The notes: generated by a model from the letters alone, not told the origin. 64,000 bases of DNA from Bacillus bingmayongensis (GCF_000299035.1 NZ_JH921517.1:1401466-1465465); one strand, 5' to 3'. Numbered from the stretch's first letter, positions 53,390 to 63,370 are shown. Program-made: numbers and translations.

Positions 53390-55016
53390 ATGAATCAAAT
53401 TACTGATCACCCAACGAAGTGGGATTTGAAAAGGCTATATCCTGAAGAACAAGACCTTATGTTTTTTACAGAAATAGAGATAATAGAGCAACTAATAGAA
53501 ATATATAAAGAAGAGGAAGATTTAGAAGCTCTTTCAAAAATTATACAAAAAAACTGAAAAGGCAGAGTATTACTTTTACTGTTTATCTACTGAACAAGTA
53601 GATGAATCTATATTGGCTGTACCGCATACAAAAATAATGAATTTGAAAAGGGATGTTCGTTTATTACTACAAGAAAAAAGTAATGTTTCTGATAACGCAA
53701 GTATTCATTTTATAGAAAATGAATTAAAAGCTTGGGAAGATATGTACATACAATTACGAAATAGATTAGAAATACATAATAATAATGAAGTATTTTCATT
53801 TGGAAAAGCAAACTATCTTGCGATGAATGCTGAAGCTCATCATGAAAGATTAGAGGTATTTTCTTCTCTTACAGAGGCATTGGAAAAGGAGAAGGTGGTA
53901 TTTGCTAACGTGCTTAATCAAATGGGGAGATTGCGTAATATAAAAAGTAACCTATTACAAGAAAAAGAGGTATTGTCACAATCTCTTCAAGCAAATGGTA
54001 TTTCTAATAATGTATTATTGGAAATGTGGGATACAATTGAAGGGAATCTTGAAAAGTTATCGAGTGTTATAGCGTTTCATAAAAGTAATAAAGAGACATT
54101 TACTTGGCATGATTTGATGACATTAGAAGAAAATAATCAGATTGAGATCCCTTTTTCACTAGCAGTAAAGGATATATACGATGCTTTAAAGAGTATTGAT
54201 GAAGAATTAGCAGAATTCGCACAGCACGCCATTATGAATGGTTGGGTAGATGCTGAGCCAAGAGATAATAAGCCTCCTAGTGGATTCTGTGCTCCTTTTT
54301 TAAGTGAAGGAGAGTCTCGAATTTCATTACGGTATGATGGAACAATTGATAGTGTAAGAGTATTAGCGCATGAATTAGGACATGCATGGCACTTTTATGT
54401 AATGAGCAATGAAAAGTCTCCCGCATTTTTGGATGATTATCTTCCAATGAGTATGGCCGAATCAGCATCGATTTTCTTTGAAATGGTACTTGTAGATTAC
54501 TTAGTGCAAACAGCAGAACATGGTAACTTGAAAAAATCGTTACTCAGCTGGAAAATCAGAAATAGCTTTAATTATGTAATGGCCATTCGAGCTTCATTTC
54601 AATTTGAACAAACATTTTATGAAGAAAGTCAAAAGGGACCTTTGAGTGCGGATGAATTAGAGAGATTATCTATACTCTCACAAAAAGCAGCTTATGGAAA
54701 TTCTCTAACAGAATATCAACCTTTTGTTTGGATGAAATATGGCCAATTTTATACAGCGAATCTTCCTTTTTACAACTATCCATATACATTTGGTTATCTA
54801 CTCAGTTTAGGATTATTAGAAATTGCAAAACAAGATTATGAGTTTCATTCCAAATACAAAAAATTCTTGTGTGAGACTGGGAAGCGCCCAGTCGAAGAGT
54901 TGGTGAAACAATACTTTCACATCAATCTTGCCGATAATGAGTTTTGGGAGAAATCATTGCTTCAAATAAATAAGGATGTTGATGAGTATTTACAGCTTGT
55001 AAAAGAGGAAGCTTAA
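53390..55016 (+). pseudogene. M3-family oligoendopeptidase, frameshifted
   Basis: ATG 53390 behind AGGAGG opens MNQITDHPTKWDLKRLYPEE and meets TGA at 53555, immediately after a run of seven A (53547-53553). Dropping one A restores IIQKTEKAEYYFYCLSTEQV and continues to 55016, giving about 541 residues. The zinc site is intact: VLAHELGHAWHFYVM, with a downstream glutamate in SMAESASIFFEM. Oligoendopeptidase F-like cytosolic peptidase. A homopolymer error in the assembly could also explain the break. A late start near 53613 would lack the N-terminal part. Confidence 0.85.
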
Positions 55017-55060
55017 GTCATTTATTATAAGAGAATACGTAAGGGAAGTGTATGTAAGAA

Positions 55061-55813
55061 ATGAAACAGCAGTACATAAAAGGTATACCATTTTGTAGCT
55101 TAGAGTATAAGAGAGTAATAGATATATTAGAAAATTGGTTATCTGAAAAGGAAAATAAACCAAAGTTTATTGTGACAGCGAATCCTGAAATTGTGATGTC
55201 AGCTAGACAGACCTCAGCTGAATCTATACGCTTCAAAAATATTTTACTATCTGCGGATTTAATAACAGCAGATGGAATAGGCGTGATACTTGGTTCGAAA
55301 ATTTTAAAGGGAACATTGAAAGAGCGTGTTACAGGCGCAGATTTAACGCATGACTTAATAGAGTATTGTAATCAAAAAGGATACCGTGTGTTTCTTTTTG
55401 GTGCTGCACCAGAAAGTAATGAGAAAGCATTAAGAAATTTAAAAATGCGTTTTCCACATGCTATTTTTGAAGGGCAACATGGCTTTGTAAAAGAGGAGCA
55501 GATAGAAGACGTCAAAGTTCGAATTCAACAATTTGAACCACACTTACTATTGGTAGGATTAGGATCTCCTAAGCAAGAGGTATTCATCTATGAAAATCTA
55601 CAAATATTAAACGTCCCTTTATCTATTGGTATTGGAGGTATGATTGATATTTTATCCGGCACGGTAAAACGAGCTCCAAAATTAATGAGGGATACTGGTA
55701 CAGAATGGTTATATAGGTTAGTAACACAACCTAAAAGAATAAAGCGCCAGTTGATACTTCCCAAATTTTTAGTATCCGTTATGGCTGAGAGAGTCATAAA
55801 AAGTGTTCATTAA
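55061..55813 (+). CDS. WecG/TagA/CpsF family glycosyltransferase
   Basis: 250 residues. Family motifs: FIVTANPEIVMSAR, LLSADLITADGIGVILGSKIL, RVTGADLTHDLI, RVFLFGAAPESNEKAL and LLVGLGSPKQEVFI. Enzymes add N-acetylmannosamine (or similar) to undecaprenyl-PP-GlcNAc in wall-teichoic or capsule precursors. No other wall-polymer gene adjoins it, so its pathway partners lie elsewhere. Confidence 0.9.
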   Translation: MKQQYIKGIPFCSLEYKRVIDILENWLSEKENKPKFIVTANPEIVMSARQTSAESIRFKNILLSADLITADGIGVILGSKILKGTLKERVTGADLTHDLIEYCNQKGYRVFLFGAAPESNEKALRNLKMRFPHAIFEGQHGFVKEEQIEDVKVRIQQFEPHLLLVGLGSPKQEVFIYENLQILNVPLSIGIGGMIDILSGTVKRAPKLMRDTGTEWLYRLVTQPKRIKRQLILPKFLVSVMAERVIKSVH

Positions 55814-55862
55814 CTTTCTATAATAGAAACATTATATGTAATAGAGAAGAGGTAGACGATAA

Positions 55863-56588
55863 ATGAAAAAAATCGGCATTATCGGAGCGATGCAAATTGA
55901 AATCGACTTACTTTTAGAAAAACTAGAGATTCAAGAAGAGTTCACGATTGCCAAAATGCCTTTTTATCGAGGGATTTTCATGGATAAAGAGATTATTCTT
56001 ACAAGGTGTGGAGTTGGAAAGGTGAATGCAGCTTCATGTACACAAATTTTAATTAATAAATTTGAAGTAGATTGTATTATTAACACTGGTGTTGCAGGTG
56101 GGTTACATGTAGGTATGAAAGTTGGAGATCTCGTTATTTCCACGAATGTTACACATCATGATGTAGATAAAGGACAAATGAAGAATTTATTTCCATTTCA
56201 AGAAACGTTCATTGCAGATAAAGAATTGAGAGAACTTGCATTAAAATCATGTAATACAATCGGACTGGAAGGAAGCTTTTATGAGGGAAGAATTATTAGT
56301 GGGGAATGCTTTGTTGAAAATGCGCAGCTGAAAGAGAAATTAATTGCTGAATACTCTCCGCATTGTGTAGAAATGGAAGGTGCGGCAATTGGTCATGTTG
56401 CGTATATCAATGATGTACCATTTCTTGTTATTCGATGTATTTCTGATACTGCGGATGATGAGGCAACTATATCATATGAAAACTTTGCAAAAGTCGCCGC
56501 GAATCAATCTTCGAGGGTTATTGTTGAAATGATTAAAGATATGAAAAGTGAAGGGTATCAAGGAGCGACTCATTATTTAAGATTATAA
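55863..56588 (+). CDS. MTA/SAH nucleosidase-type phosphorylase
   Basis: 241 residues. Hydrolyses 5'-methylthioadenosine and S-adenosylhomocysteine. Motifs: KIGIIGAMQIEIDLLLEKLE (glutamate of the nucleobase side), CGVGKVNAASCTQILI, NTGVAGGLHVGMKVGDLVI, VEMEGAAIGHVA (catalytic Glu) and CISDTADDEA (catalytic Asp). The B. cereus group has a housekeeping copy; this may be a second one. A terminator follows. Confidence 0.92.
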   Translation: MKKIGIIGAMQIEIDLLLEKLEIQEEFTIAKMPFYRGIFMDKEIILTRCGVGKVNAASCTQILINKFEVDCIINTGVAGGLHVGMKVGDLVISTNVTHHDVDKGQMKNLFPFQETFIADKELRELALKSCNTIGLEGSFYEGRIISGECFVENAQLKEKLIAEYSPHCVEMEGAAIGHVAYINDVPFLVIRCISDTADDEATISYENFAKVAANQSSRVIVEMIKDMKSEGYQGATHYLRL

Positions 56589-56634
56589 AGAAAAAGATTC
56601 CATAAGGCACAATCTTATGGAATCTTTTTCTCTT
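56589..56634. terminator. Bidirectional terminator
   Basis: AAAAAGATTCCATAAG/CTTATGGAATCTTTTT hairpin. Confidence 0.92.
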
Positions 56635-56641
56635 TAAGTAA

Positions 56642-57058
56642 TTATGACTTTACTTTTAAATGCTTCAATAAATGTTCAGGGTGACCTTGTATATAATAAA
56701 AGTGTGGATTATTTTCATCATCATAAATCATGATATAAGGTTTTTCGTTAAGTGGAAGGAGTACAAGAACTTCATCTATCGTTGTATGTATCCATCGATT
56801 TGTAATGGCAACTGGTTTAGATAAAGGGATTTTTATCATATGGCCAGTTTTAGGGACAACGTTTAAATTTTTAAATACTCCAGTAATGGATTTTGCATAT
56901 TGTACTGCTTCTTTTTGAATTTCTAAGTCTAGGGATTGTTTTTGCACGACCATTTCCTTTTGACAATCAAATACTTCAATTTGTTTATTTGTTTCTGCGA
57001 AAACATTTGTTGATAATAAAAATGAAAACAGAAAAATGAATGCTATTTTTTTTAACAT
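56642..57058 (-). CDS. Exported protein of unknown function
   Basis: 138 residues from the ATG at 57058 (GAGGTG upstream). Signal peptide KKIAFIFLFSFLLSTNVFA, then helix- and strand-mixed mature part ending HFYYIQGHPEHLLKHLKVKS. No recognised domain. Divergent from the two-component system, whose promoter region it shares. Confidence 0.75.
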   Translation of the reverse strand: MLKKIAFIFLFSFLLSTNVFAETNKQIEVFDCQKEMVVQKQSLDLEIQKEAVQYAKSITGVFKNLNVVPKTGHMIKIPLSKPVAITNRWIHTTIDEVLVLLPLNEKPYIMIYDDENNPHFYYIQGHPEHLLKHLKVKS

Positions 57059-57215
57059 GGAACAACACCTCATATTTACTATTCCCTCAAATCCTATAAA
57101 TATTTTTTGTCACATTTATGTAACAAAGAAAGTGTATGATATCGCCATAAATATGAAATTCTCATTTTACTTTGGTATGATAAGGTTTACAGATAGTTAA
57201 TGGAGGAAGAAATAC

Positions 57216-57863
57216 ATGAAAGTATTAATCGCAGATGATGAGCAGGATATGCTAAAAATATTAAAAGCATATTTTGAAAAAGAAGGCTTCCAAGTATTTT
57301 TAGCAAGGGATGGAGAAGAAGCACTTGAATTATTTTATGAGGAAAAGATTGATTTAGCAATTTTAGACTGGATGATGCCAAAAAGGAATGGAATCACTGT
57401 ATGTCAGGAAATAAAAAAGAACTCGAGCGTGAAAGTATTGATGCTTACTGCTAAAAGTGAAAATGAAGATGAACTTGCGGCCTTGCAAAGTGGAGCGGAC
57501 GAATATGTCAAAAAGCCATTTCATCCAGGTATTTTACTTACAAGAGCAAAAAAGCTTTTACATCAAGAGAATATCATACAAGTACAAGATTTAAAAATAG
57601 ATCTGACGAAAAATAAAGTATATAAAAATGATAAAGAATTAGAAATCACGAAAACAGAGTTAGAATTAATTAAATGTTTTTTAAATCATAAAGGTACGAT
57701 ATTAACGCGTAAAAAGTTATTAGATATCGTATGGGGCTTTGATTATTTCGGAGATGAGCGAACAGTGGATACACATGTTAGACGATTACGAAAAAAAATA
57801 GGTGAAGAGATTATTAAAACGCATCGTGGTTTAGGATATAGTTTGGAGAATGCTCGTGAATAA
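57216..57863 (+). CDS. OmpR-family response regulator
   Basis: 215 residues with GGAGG upstream. Receiver domain: DDEQDMLKILKAYF (acidic pair), phosphoacceptor Asp in LAILDWMMPKRNG near residue 53, TAKSE and Lys in YVKKPFHPG. C-terminal winged helix: RKKLLDIVWGFDYFGDERTV then DTHVRRLRKKIG. Partner of the next gene, which overlaps it by a few bases. Confidence 0.94.
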   Translation: MKVLIADDEQDMLKILKAYFEKEGFQVFLARDGEEALELFYEEKIDLAILDWMMPKRNGITVCQEIKKNSSVKVLMLTAKSENEDELAALQSGADEYVKKPFHPGILLTRAKKLLHQENIIQVQDLKIDLTKNKVYKNDKELEITKTELELIKCFLNHKGTILTRKKLLDIVWGFDYFGDERTVDTHVRRLRKKIGEEIIKTHRGLGYSLENARE

Positions 57864-59238
57864 GCTTGGTAAAAAACTGTTTCTAAGTATTTCCTTAACG
57901 ATTATTCTTATTTTTACAATTTCGTTATTATTAATAAATTATTTTTTGCCGAAATATAATATATACAAGACAAGAGAAGGCCTAAATAAAATTACGACTC
58001 AAATACAATCTGCCTCTGATGAAACACTAGTAGATACGATCAATCGAATTGAGAATGAAAACAATGTAACAATAGTTTACACTTCTATAAAAGGCACAGA
58101 AGATGAAATGAATGACGCATTACGTTCGCAGCTTGCCCATAAGAGGGTGACATTGAATAAGCTTTGGATTACAAAAGAAGAGGTAATGAAAGTAAAGCGT
58201 TCTGGACAATCGAATAAATTATATGATCAAGAGAAGCTAAAAGCGAGCTTTTTTGCAAAATATATCGCTAAAAATGATATGTTAATTTTAGTGGGGGTTT
58301 CGATTGCTCATTCAAACGAACTGATAGAGGCACTTAACACATTTTATTTATATATTTTAGGATTTTCAATATTACTTGTCGTTGTACTAGTCTGGGTACT
58401 ATCCAAAACAATTACAACTCCATTAAAAGAATTAAGCGATGTCGCAGAAGAAATTTCTAACCTTAAATTTAAGCGATCGCAGGTGAAAACAAATGATGAA
58501 ATTGGTGATTTAGCTAATAGTATTAATATTATGAGTAATAAGTTACATGAAGCTCATCGAGATTTAATGGATAAAAATGAACACTTAAAACGATTTATGG
58601 GAGATATTACTCACGAGCTGAAAACGCCGATTGCATTAGTAAAGGCATATTCAATGGGGATTCAAGATGGACTAGATGATGGGACATATTTGGATACAAT
58701 TATTAAACAAACGGATCAAATGTCAAATTTAATAGAGGAACTGCTTCGTTTTTCTAAAATTGAAAGAGACTTACTGCAGAAAGAAGAATTTCAGGTAGTA
58801 TCACTTATTCAAAGTGTAATTGAGAAACATGAAATTGAATTCCAAGCCAAAGATATACATTTACAAATGGATTGTCGCGCACGAGATGTTAATATTTATG
58901 CAGATTTGGATAAAATGAAAATGGTATTTAATAATTTAATTTCAAATGCAATCAAATATACAGAAAATCAAAATATCAAGATTGTATTGGAAGACAGAAA
59001 TGATTGCGTATATTTTAGTATCCAAAATGGAATTAATCCTGATATAAGTACAGATATCGAAAAAATTTGGGAGCCATTTTATGTATTAGAAGCTTCACGT
59101 AGTAAGGAAATATCAGGAACTGGATTAGGATTAGCCATTGTAAAAAGTATTTTAGAACGACATGGTTTTGAGTATGGTGTCTCCATTATAAAAAATGAAA
59201 TACAATTTTATATGTATATAGAAAAGAGTTTACTTTGA
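57856..59238 (+). CDS. Sensor histidine kinase
   Basis: 460 residues from GTG 57856 (GGAG seven bases before); ATG 57850 is almost on top of the ribosome site. Two TM helices (about 8-35 and 160-185) with an extracellular sensor region of about 125 residues between. HAMP follows (ITTPLKELSDVAEEISNLKF). The H-box is FMGDITHELKTPIALVKAYS, and the ATPase part has NLISNAIKYT, WEPFYVLEASRS and GTGLGLAIVK. Overlaps the regulator stop, so translationally coupled. The signal is unknown. Confidence 0.93.
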   Translation: MNKLGKKLFLSISLTIILIFTISLLLINYFLPKYNIYKTREGLNKITTQIQSASDETLVDTINRIENENNVTIVYTSIKGTEDEMNDALRSQLAHKRVTLNKLWITKEEVMKVKRSGQSNKLYDQEKLKASFFAKYIAKNDMLILVGVSIAHSNELIEALNTFYLYILGFSILLVVVLVWVLSKTITTPLKELSDVAEEISNLKFKRSQVKTNDEIGDLANSINIMSNKLHEAHRDLMDKNEHLKRFMGDITHELKTPIALVKAYSMGIQDGLDDGTYLDTIIKQTDQMSNLIEELLRFSKIERDLLQKEEFQVVSLIQSVIEKHEIEFQAKDIHLQMDCRARDVNIYADLDKMKMVFNNLISNAIKYTENQNIKIVLEDRNDCVYFSIQNGINPDISTDIEKIWEPFYVLEASRSKEISGTGLGLAIVKSILERHGFEYGVSIIKNEIQFYMYIEKSLL

Positions 59239-59263
59239 GTTATTAAGAGCTAAATGTTTAAAA

Positions 59264-59313
59264 ATAAAAAGCTCTCACATATTAGATATGACTAATTTGT
59301 AAGAGCTTTTACT
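59264..59313. terminator. Terminator of the two-component operon
   Basis: AAAAAGCTCT..ACA/TGT..AGAGCTTTT stem with about 18-base loop. Confidence 0.75.
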
Positions 59314-59398
59314 CTTTTTATTGCCAGTTTGAAAAATAGATTAATCGTTTATAAAAATGATGAACCCAATCTTAATAATAAAAGGAGTTCGGATTTTC

Positions 59399-59932
59399 TT
59401 ATTTCCAGGCGGACAAATATTTCTTTCGATATTTGTTATCTTCTTCGGACTCAATCAGTTCCATTGAAATTTCCTTAATATGTTCATCCTTGACTTCATC
59501 GTATAAATGTTTTAAACCTACAATCATATCATATCGAATCAAGATATAATGTTTTTCGTTCATTCCATTTTTGAAGCGCTCAATAATATGATTGAGCACC
59601 ATTTCTCTTTGTTCTGGCCCAGCTAACCCAACCTTCCAAATCGATTGTAAACTATGCCGAGCAGTGACAAATTTCACTTCCCATAATGCTGAAAAATCGC
59701 GTAGCATCCGTTTATCTGGATCACGAATTGCTAAACCAGCAAGAAACTGTGCAACTCTCGATCTCCTATGATTATTGGGATCGGTTAGCCATTCTATTCA
59801 TTGATCCCAAACTTCATAAGCCCAGTCTACTTCTCCTTTTGTAGTATCAATAATATTTTGAAAGGCTTCTAATTGTAGGCTTTTATCATTTGCTTCTAGA
59901 TTTTCAAAATAAGATTTTGTTATATTATCCAT
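59399..59932 (-). pseudogene. HEAT-like repeat protein with in-frame stop
   Basis: From ATG 59932 the frame reads MDNITKSYFENLEANDKSLQ to VDWAYEVWDQ and meets TGA at 59798-59800 (codon 45). It continues in the same frame with IEWLTDPNNHRRSRVAQFLA, SLQSIWKVGLAGPEQREMV and MELIESEEDNKYRKKYLSAW. Read through it is 177 residues of alpha-helical repeats similar to HEAT-type scaffolds in Bacillus. The stop is a substitution, so likely genuine. Part of the C-terminal half could be made from an internal ATG at 59707. Confidence 0.8.
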
Positions 59933-60239
59933 TGTATTACCTTAAATGTATTAGTTATTTTGATTATACTCTGTTTACTTGAGCCCCTTCAATACATGTT
60001 ATATCTCTTAATAATGAAAAATAAATGAACAATCCTCGTTAAAATAGTGAGGGCTGGAGTTTCTTTTATAGGGCCCTTCTAATAATTAGTAGTAATTTGT
60101 TATTTCATATTGTATTAAGGGGGAGGGGAGTTGAAAAAGTACATAGTATGGTCAGACTCTGCATAATAGAGAAGATGTAAACATCTTGCAATTTTTTTCA
60201 CTTTAAATTAAAATATATTCCAGACATTAAAGATCTGTA
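59933..60239. other. Gap before the Rrf2 fragment
   Basis: AAGGGGGAGGGGAG precedes an 11-codon frame (TTG 60131, MKKYIVWSDSA), soon followed by a terminator hairpin (AAGATGTAAACATCTT, 60172-60200, then T7). This may be the stump of a deleted gene. No other gene seen. Confidence 0.35.
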
Positions 60240-60260
60240 ATGTACTTTAAAGGGAGAGTA

Positions 60261-60450
60261 ATGATATATTCAAAATCCACAGATTATACTTTACGCACAA
60301 TGGTATATGTAACACTAACACCAAAAGGAAAATCGATTGGAGTAGAACAGTTAGCTAAAATTCAAAACCTTTCACCAACATACCTTTCTAAGATGTTAAC
60401 AAAAATTGTTAAAGCAGGACTAATTGAATTCCATCCCGGTGTTAAAGGTG
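60261..60450 (+). pseudogene. Rrf2-family regulator, truncated by insertion
   Basis: The frame starts at ATG 60240; ATG 60261 with AAAGGGAGAG in front is preferred. It encodes MIYSKSTDYTLRTMVYVTLT, GVEQLAKIQNLSPTYLSKML and KIVKAGLIEFHPGVKGG, the winged-helix start of Rrf2 regulators. At about 60450 the sequence changes to transposase DNA and the fused frame stops at 60482. The cysteine region and dimer helix are gone, so it is non-functional. Confidence 0.82.
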
Positions 60451-60906
60451 GATGTAGTAAGAAAGTCTCGGGAAAGAGGTAAGCAGGTTAAAAAGAGAGG
60501 TATATCTAACGAACAAGTATGTATAGCAACTGCTATTGATAGGCAAGGTAATTTAATCATGGAACTACTATGTAAGGGTAGAATGACACATCAAGGATTA
60601 GAAAGGCCCTATGATGGTCGTATAGGGGATAACTCTATCCTTTGTACTGATAGTCATAAGAGTTATGTTCAGTTCGCCCATGATTTTTCGTTAGACCATA
60701 AGCGTGTAAAAAGAGGAAAACATAAAGAAGGAATATACCATATTCAACACATAAATGCTGTTCACAGCAAATTAAAGAAGTGGATGAATAGGTTTAATGG
60801 TGTTGCAACTAAATATATCAGTAACTATATGTACTGGTTCAAATGGCTTGAACTATTTGAAAATGATAAAGAAGCAATAAAGGTAAAGAATTTTATCATT
60901 TCCTGA
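60450..60906 (+). mobile_element. IS1595/ISXO2-like transposase, C-terminal fragment
   Basis: The frame reads VVRKSRERGKQVKKRGISNE, QVCIATAIDRQGNLIMELLC, LCTDSHKSYVQFAHDF, KRGKHKEGIYHIQHINAVHS and KLKKWMNRFNGVATKYISNY. These are the C-terminal half of an IS1595-type transposase, with the second catalytic Asp in CTDSHKSY. The N-terminal zinc ribbon and first catalytic Asp are missing, replaced by the Rrf2 fragment. Confidence 0.85.
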
Positions 60907-60907
60907 C

Positions 60908-61224
60908 AAAAAATTCCCACCTCAAGGAATGGATAGGACATGGTCCAATGATTAGGTGGGAGATGAATGGCGGTTAGGAAAAAGCCTAACGGTTCTTCTT
61001 GTTGAAGAGTCAGTAATGAGGTATCAAAATCCGTTCGTTCCTATAGAAGGAAAATGATGCAGCAAGAAACATTCTTACAGATAAGGAATTGTTCCACTTT
61101 GAAGGATGACAGAGGAATTTCAACAAAAAAGAAGAAGTGATACGAGAGAAGTATTTTTTGAGTACATTCTGACATCGTTCTCATACATATCGTGAAAAAG
61201 TATGTAGAAAAACTAAAATAGGAA
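60908..61224. mobile_element. Left end of the IS605-type element
   Basis: Non-coding. It begins with a hairpin, CCCACCT (60916-60922) with AGGTGGG (60954-60960) and an inner GGAC/GTCC, then CGGTTAGG AAAAAG CCTAAC (60971-60990). Such subterminal palindromes are typical of IS200/IS605 ends. The exact boundary is not certain. Confidence 0.5.
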
Positions 61225-61239
61225 GTGAGGTGGAAAGTG

Positions 61240-62367
61240 GTGCTCGTCCATAAAGCGTATAAGTTCCGGATCTATCCTAATGCAGAACAAAAAATCCGTA
61301 TTGTGAAAACAATTGGTTGTTCTCGTTTTGTATTCAATTACTTTTTGGCAAAATGGAATGATGTATATAAAGAAACAGAAAAAGGATTAACCTATGACAC
61401 TTGTTCTTCGCAATTACCTGCTCTCAAAAAAGAATTTGTATGGCTCAGAGAAGCGGACAGTACGGCTCTTCAATCTTCTCTTCACAACCTCGCTGAATCG
61501 TATTCACGATTCTTCAACAAACAAAATAAAGCACCTCGGTTTAAGTCGAAAAACAATAAAGTTCAATCATATACAACGAAGCACACGAATGGGAACATCG
61601 CGATTGTAGGGAATCAAATAAAGTTACCGAAATTGGGTCTTGTCACGTTTGCTAAAAGTCGGGAGGTAGAAGGACGTATTTTGAGCGCTACTGTCAGAAG
61701 GAATCCAAGTGGAACATATTTTGTCTCAATTCTTGCCGAAGTAGAAGTGCAAGAGTTGTCAAAGACAGGTTCCGCTGTTGGTGTAGATGTTGGCGTGAAA
61801 AATGTTGCCATTCTTTCAACTGGAGAGGTATTTGAAAATCCGAAATGGTTTCGGGTATTAGAGAAGAAGCTCGCTCATGCCCAGCGTATTTTGTCTCGCC
61901 GTACAAAAGGTGGGGCGAACTGGCATAAACAGCGAATCAAAGTGGCTCGTATACATGAACGAATCACAAATGCAAGAACTGATTACTTGCAAAAACTTTC
62001 TACGATGATCATCAAAAACCACGATGTGATTGGAATAGAAGATTTGCAAGTATCCAATATGTTACAGAATCACAAGCTAGCGAAAGCAATTCAAGAAGTA
62101 TCTTGGTCACGATTCAGAGCGATGCTTGCGTATAAGGCAAAGTGGTATGGGAAACAAGTCGTCGTAGTATCCAAAACATTCGCCAGCTCTCAACTTTGTT
62201 CGCATTGTGGCAACAAAAATAAAGAGGTGAAAGATCTGAAATTGCGTGAATGGAAGTGTCCTTCTTGTGGTATGCATCATGATAGAGATGTCAACGCAGG
62301 ACAAAATCTGAGAAAAGAGGCCTTAAGGCTTCTAACCGTAGGGACTACGGGGATTGCCTACTCATAA
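61240..62367 (+). CDS. tnpB: TnpB, IS200/IS605-family RNA-guided nuclease
   Basis: About 375 residues from GTG 61240; earlier GTGs at 61225 and 61237 are in frame. All TnpB landmarks are present: [15 protein letters not shown] at the N-terminus; RuvC-I Asp in [12 protein letters not shown]; RuvC-II Glu in [12 protein letters not shown]; zinc ribbon CSHCG and CPSCG; RuvC-III Asp in [11 protein letters not shown]. TnpB cuts DNA next to a TAM, guided by an RNA from the element 3' end. No tnpA is present, so it can move only if a transposase is supplied elsewhere. Confidence 0.94.
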   Translation: MLVHKAYKFRIYPNAEQKIRIVKTIGCSRFVFNYFLAKWNDVYKETEKGLTYDTCSSQLPALKKEFVWLREADSTALQSSLHNLAESYSRFFNKQNKAPRFKSKNNKVQSYTTKHTNGNIAIVGNQIKLPKLGLVTFAKSREVEGRILSATVRRNPSGTYFVSILAEVEVQELSKTGSAVGVDVGVKNVAILSTGEVFENPKWFRVLEKKLAHAQRILSRRTKGGANWHKQRIKVARIHERITNARTDYLQKLSTMIIKNHDVIGIEDLQVSNMLQNHKLAKAIQEVSWSRFRAMLAYKAKWYGKQVVVVSKTFASSQLCSHCGNKNKEVKDLKLREWKCPSCGMHHDRDVNAGQNLRKEALRLLTVGTTGIAYS

Positions 62368-62447
62368 AGCCAAGGGATACTTTGGCGTTCGTAGGAATCC
62401 CCCACTTCAAGCAGTTCGTTAGACTGTTAAGTGGGGGTAGTTCAAGG
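62250..62447 (+). ncRNA. Predicted omega RNA / right end of the IS605 element
   Basis: The 3' end of tnpB and downstream DNA form the right end. A strong hairpin CCCCCACTT/AAGTGGGGG (62399-62437) is followed by TAGTTCAAGG. In known TnpB systems the guide RNA spans the tnpB 3' end and right end, and the bases just outside act as guide. Boundaries are approximate. Confidence 0.55.
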
Positions 62448-62456
62448 TTTAATGTA

Positions 62457-62532
62457 ATGTAGCTTATGCTTATACAAAAACAGCAGATTTTAAAGAAAGA
62501 GAGCCAATATTTGTAAAGGAGATTGAGGTATG
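62457..62532 (+). pseudogene. 3' tail of an interrupted gene coupled to the methyltransferase
   Basis: Directly after the IS right end an open frame NVAYAYTKTADFKEREPIFV and KEIEV ends at a TGA overlapping the ATG of the methyltransferase (ATGA). It contains the AAAGGAG of that gene. It looks like the last two dozen codons of a gene whose front was removed by the insertions. Whether it belongs to the Rrf2 gene is unclear. Confidence 0.45.
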
Positions 62533-63159
62533 ACAGAATTCTGGGAATCAAGTTTTATAGAAAATCAAATGATGTGGGGATTTGAACCTTCAGACTCTGC
62601 AATCTTGACGAAGGACTTTTTCCTTGAAAAGAAAGTTAAGGATATATTGATTCCTGGTATTGGATATGGTAGAAATGCAAAGGTTTTTATTGACAACGGA
62701 ATAAATGTAACAGGTATTGAGATTTCAAAAACAGCGATTGAATTGGTAAGGCAAAATGGGCTTAATATTAGTATTTTTCATGGTTCAGTAACCGATATGC
62801 CTTTTGATAACAAACTTTATGATGGTATATTTTGTTATGCACTTATTCACTTATTGAATAATCGTGAGAGAGATAAGTTTATTAAAGATTGCTATAATCA
62901 GTTAAAGCCAAACGGATATATGATTTTTACTACTATTTCAAAAGAAGCCCCAATGTTTGGAAAGGGCAAACAACTGGGTAAAGACTATTTCGAGATAATG
63001 GTAGGGGTAAAAATGTTTTTTTATGATTCTGACTCGATAAAACAAGAATTTGGAAAATATGGACTGGTAGAATTTTCGGAAATTGTTGAGCCGCATAAGA
63101 ATATGGAAAATAAGCCTCCATTTAAATTTATAATGGTAAAATGTCAAAAAGAACTATAA
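62530..63159 (+). CDS. Class I SAM-dependent methyltransferase
   Basis: 209 residues, AAAGGAG upstream. Motif I DILIPGIGYGRNAKVFIDN, motif II VTGIEISKTAIEL, then HGSVTDMPFDNKLYDGIFCY and LKPNGYMIFTTI. Resembles the thiopurine/tellurite-type small-molecule methyltransferases of Bacillus. It starts within the stop of the interrupted upstream frame and has its own terminator. Confidence 0.88.
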   Translation: MTEFWESSFIENQMMWGFEPSDSAILTKDFFLEKKVKDILIPGIGYGRNAKVFIDNGINVTGIEISKTAIELVRQNGLNISIFHGSVTDMPFDNKLYDGIFCYALIHLLNNRERDKFIKDCYNQLKPNGYMIFTTISKEAPMFGKGKQLGKDYFEIMVGVKMFFYDSDSIKQEFGKYGLVEFSEIVEPHKNMENKPPFKFIMVKCQKEL

Positions 63160-63202
63160 TTACAATTTATATTATTTCTATATATTTGTTGTCTCCTGAT
63201 GC

Positions 63203-63234
63203 AGAATCCTTATGATAAGGGTTCTTTTTTTGTT
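63203..63234 (+). terminator. Terminator
   Basis: AGAATCCTTAT GAT AAGGGTTCT hairpin followed by T7. Confidence 0.82.
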
Positions 63235-63370
63235 CCATTTAGTTTAGATTTATTACAAAAAAAGGCCTGAAACTGAAACCAAGTCTTTTTTATGCCAGGA
63301 TTTCTTATTCAATCTAACTAATTTCTCCTATCCTTTATCTTTTTTTAGCTGATTTTTAAGAAGGAAACGT

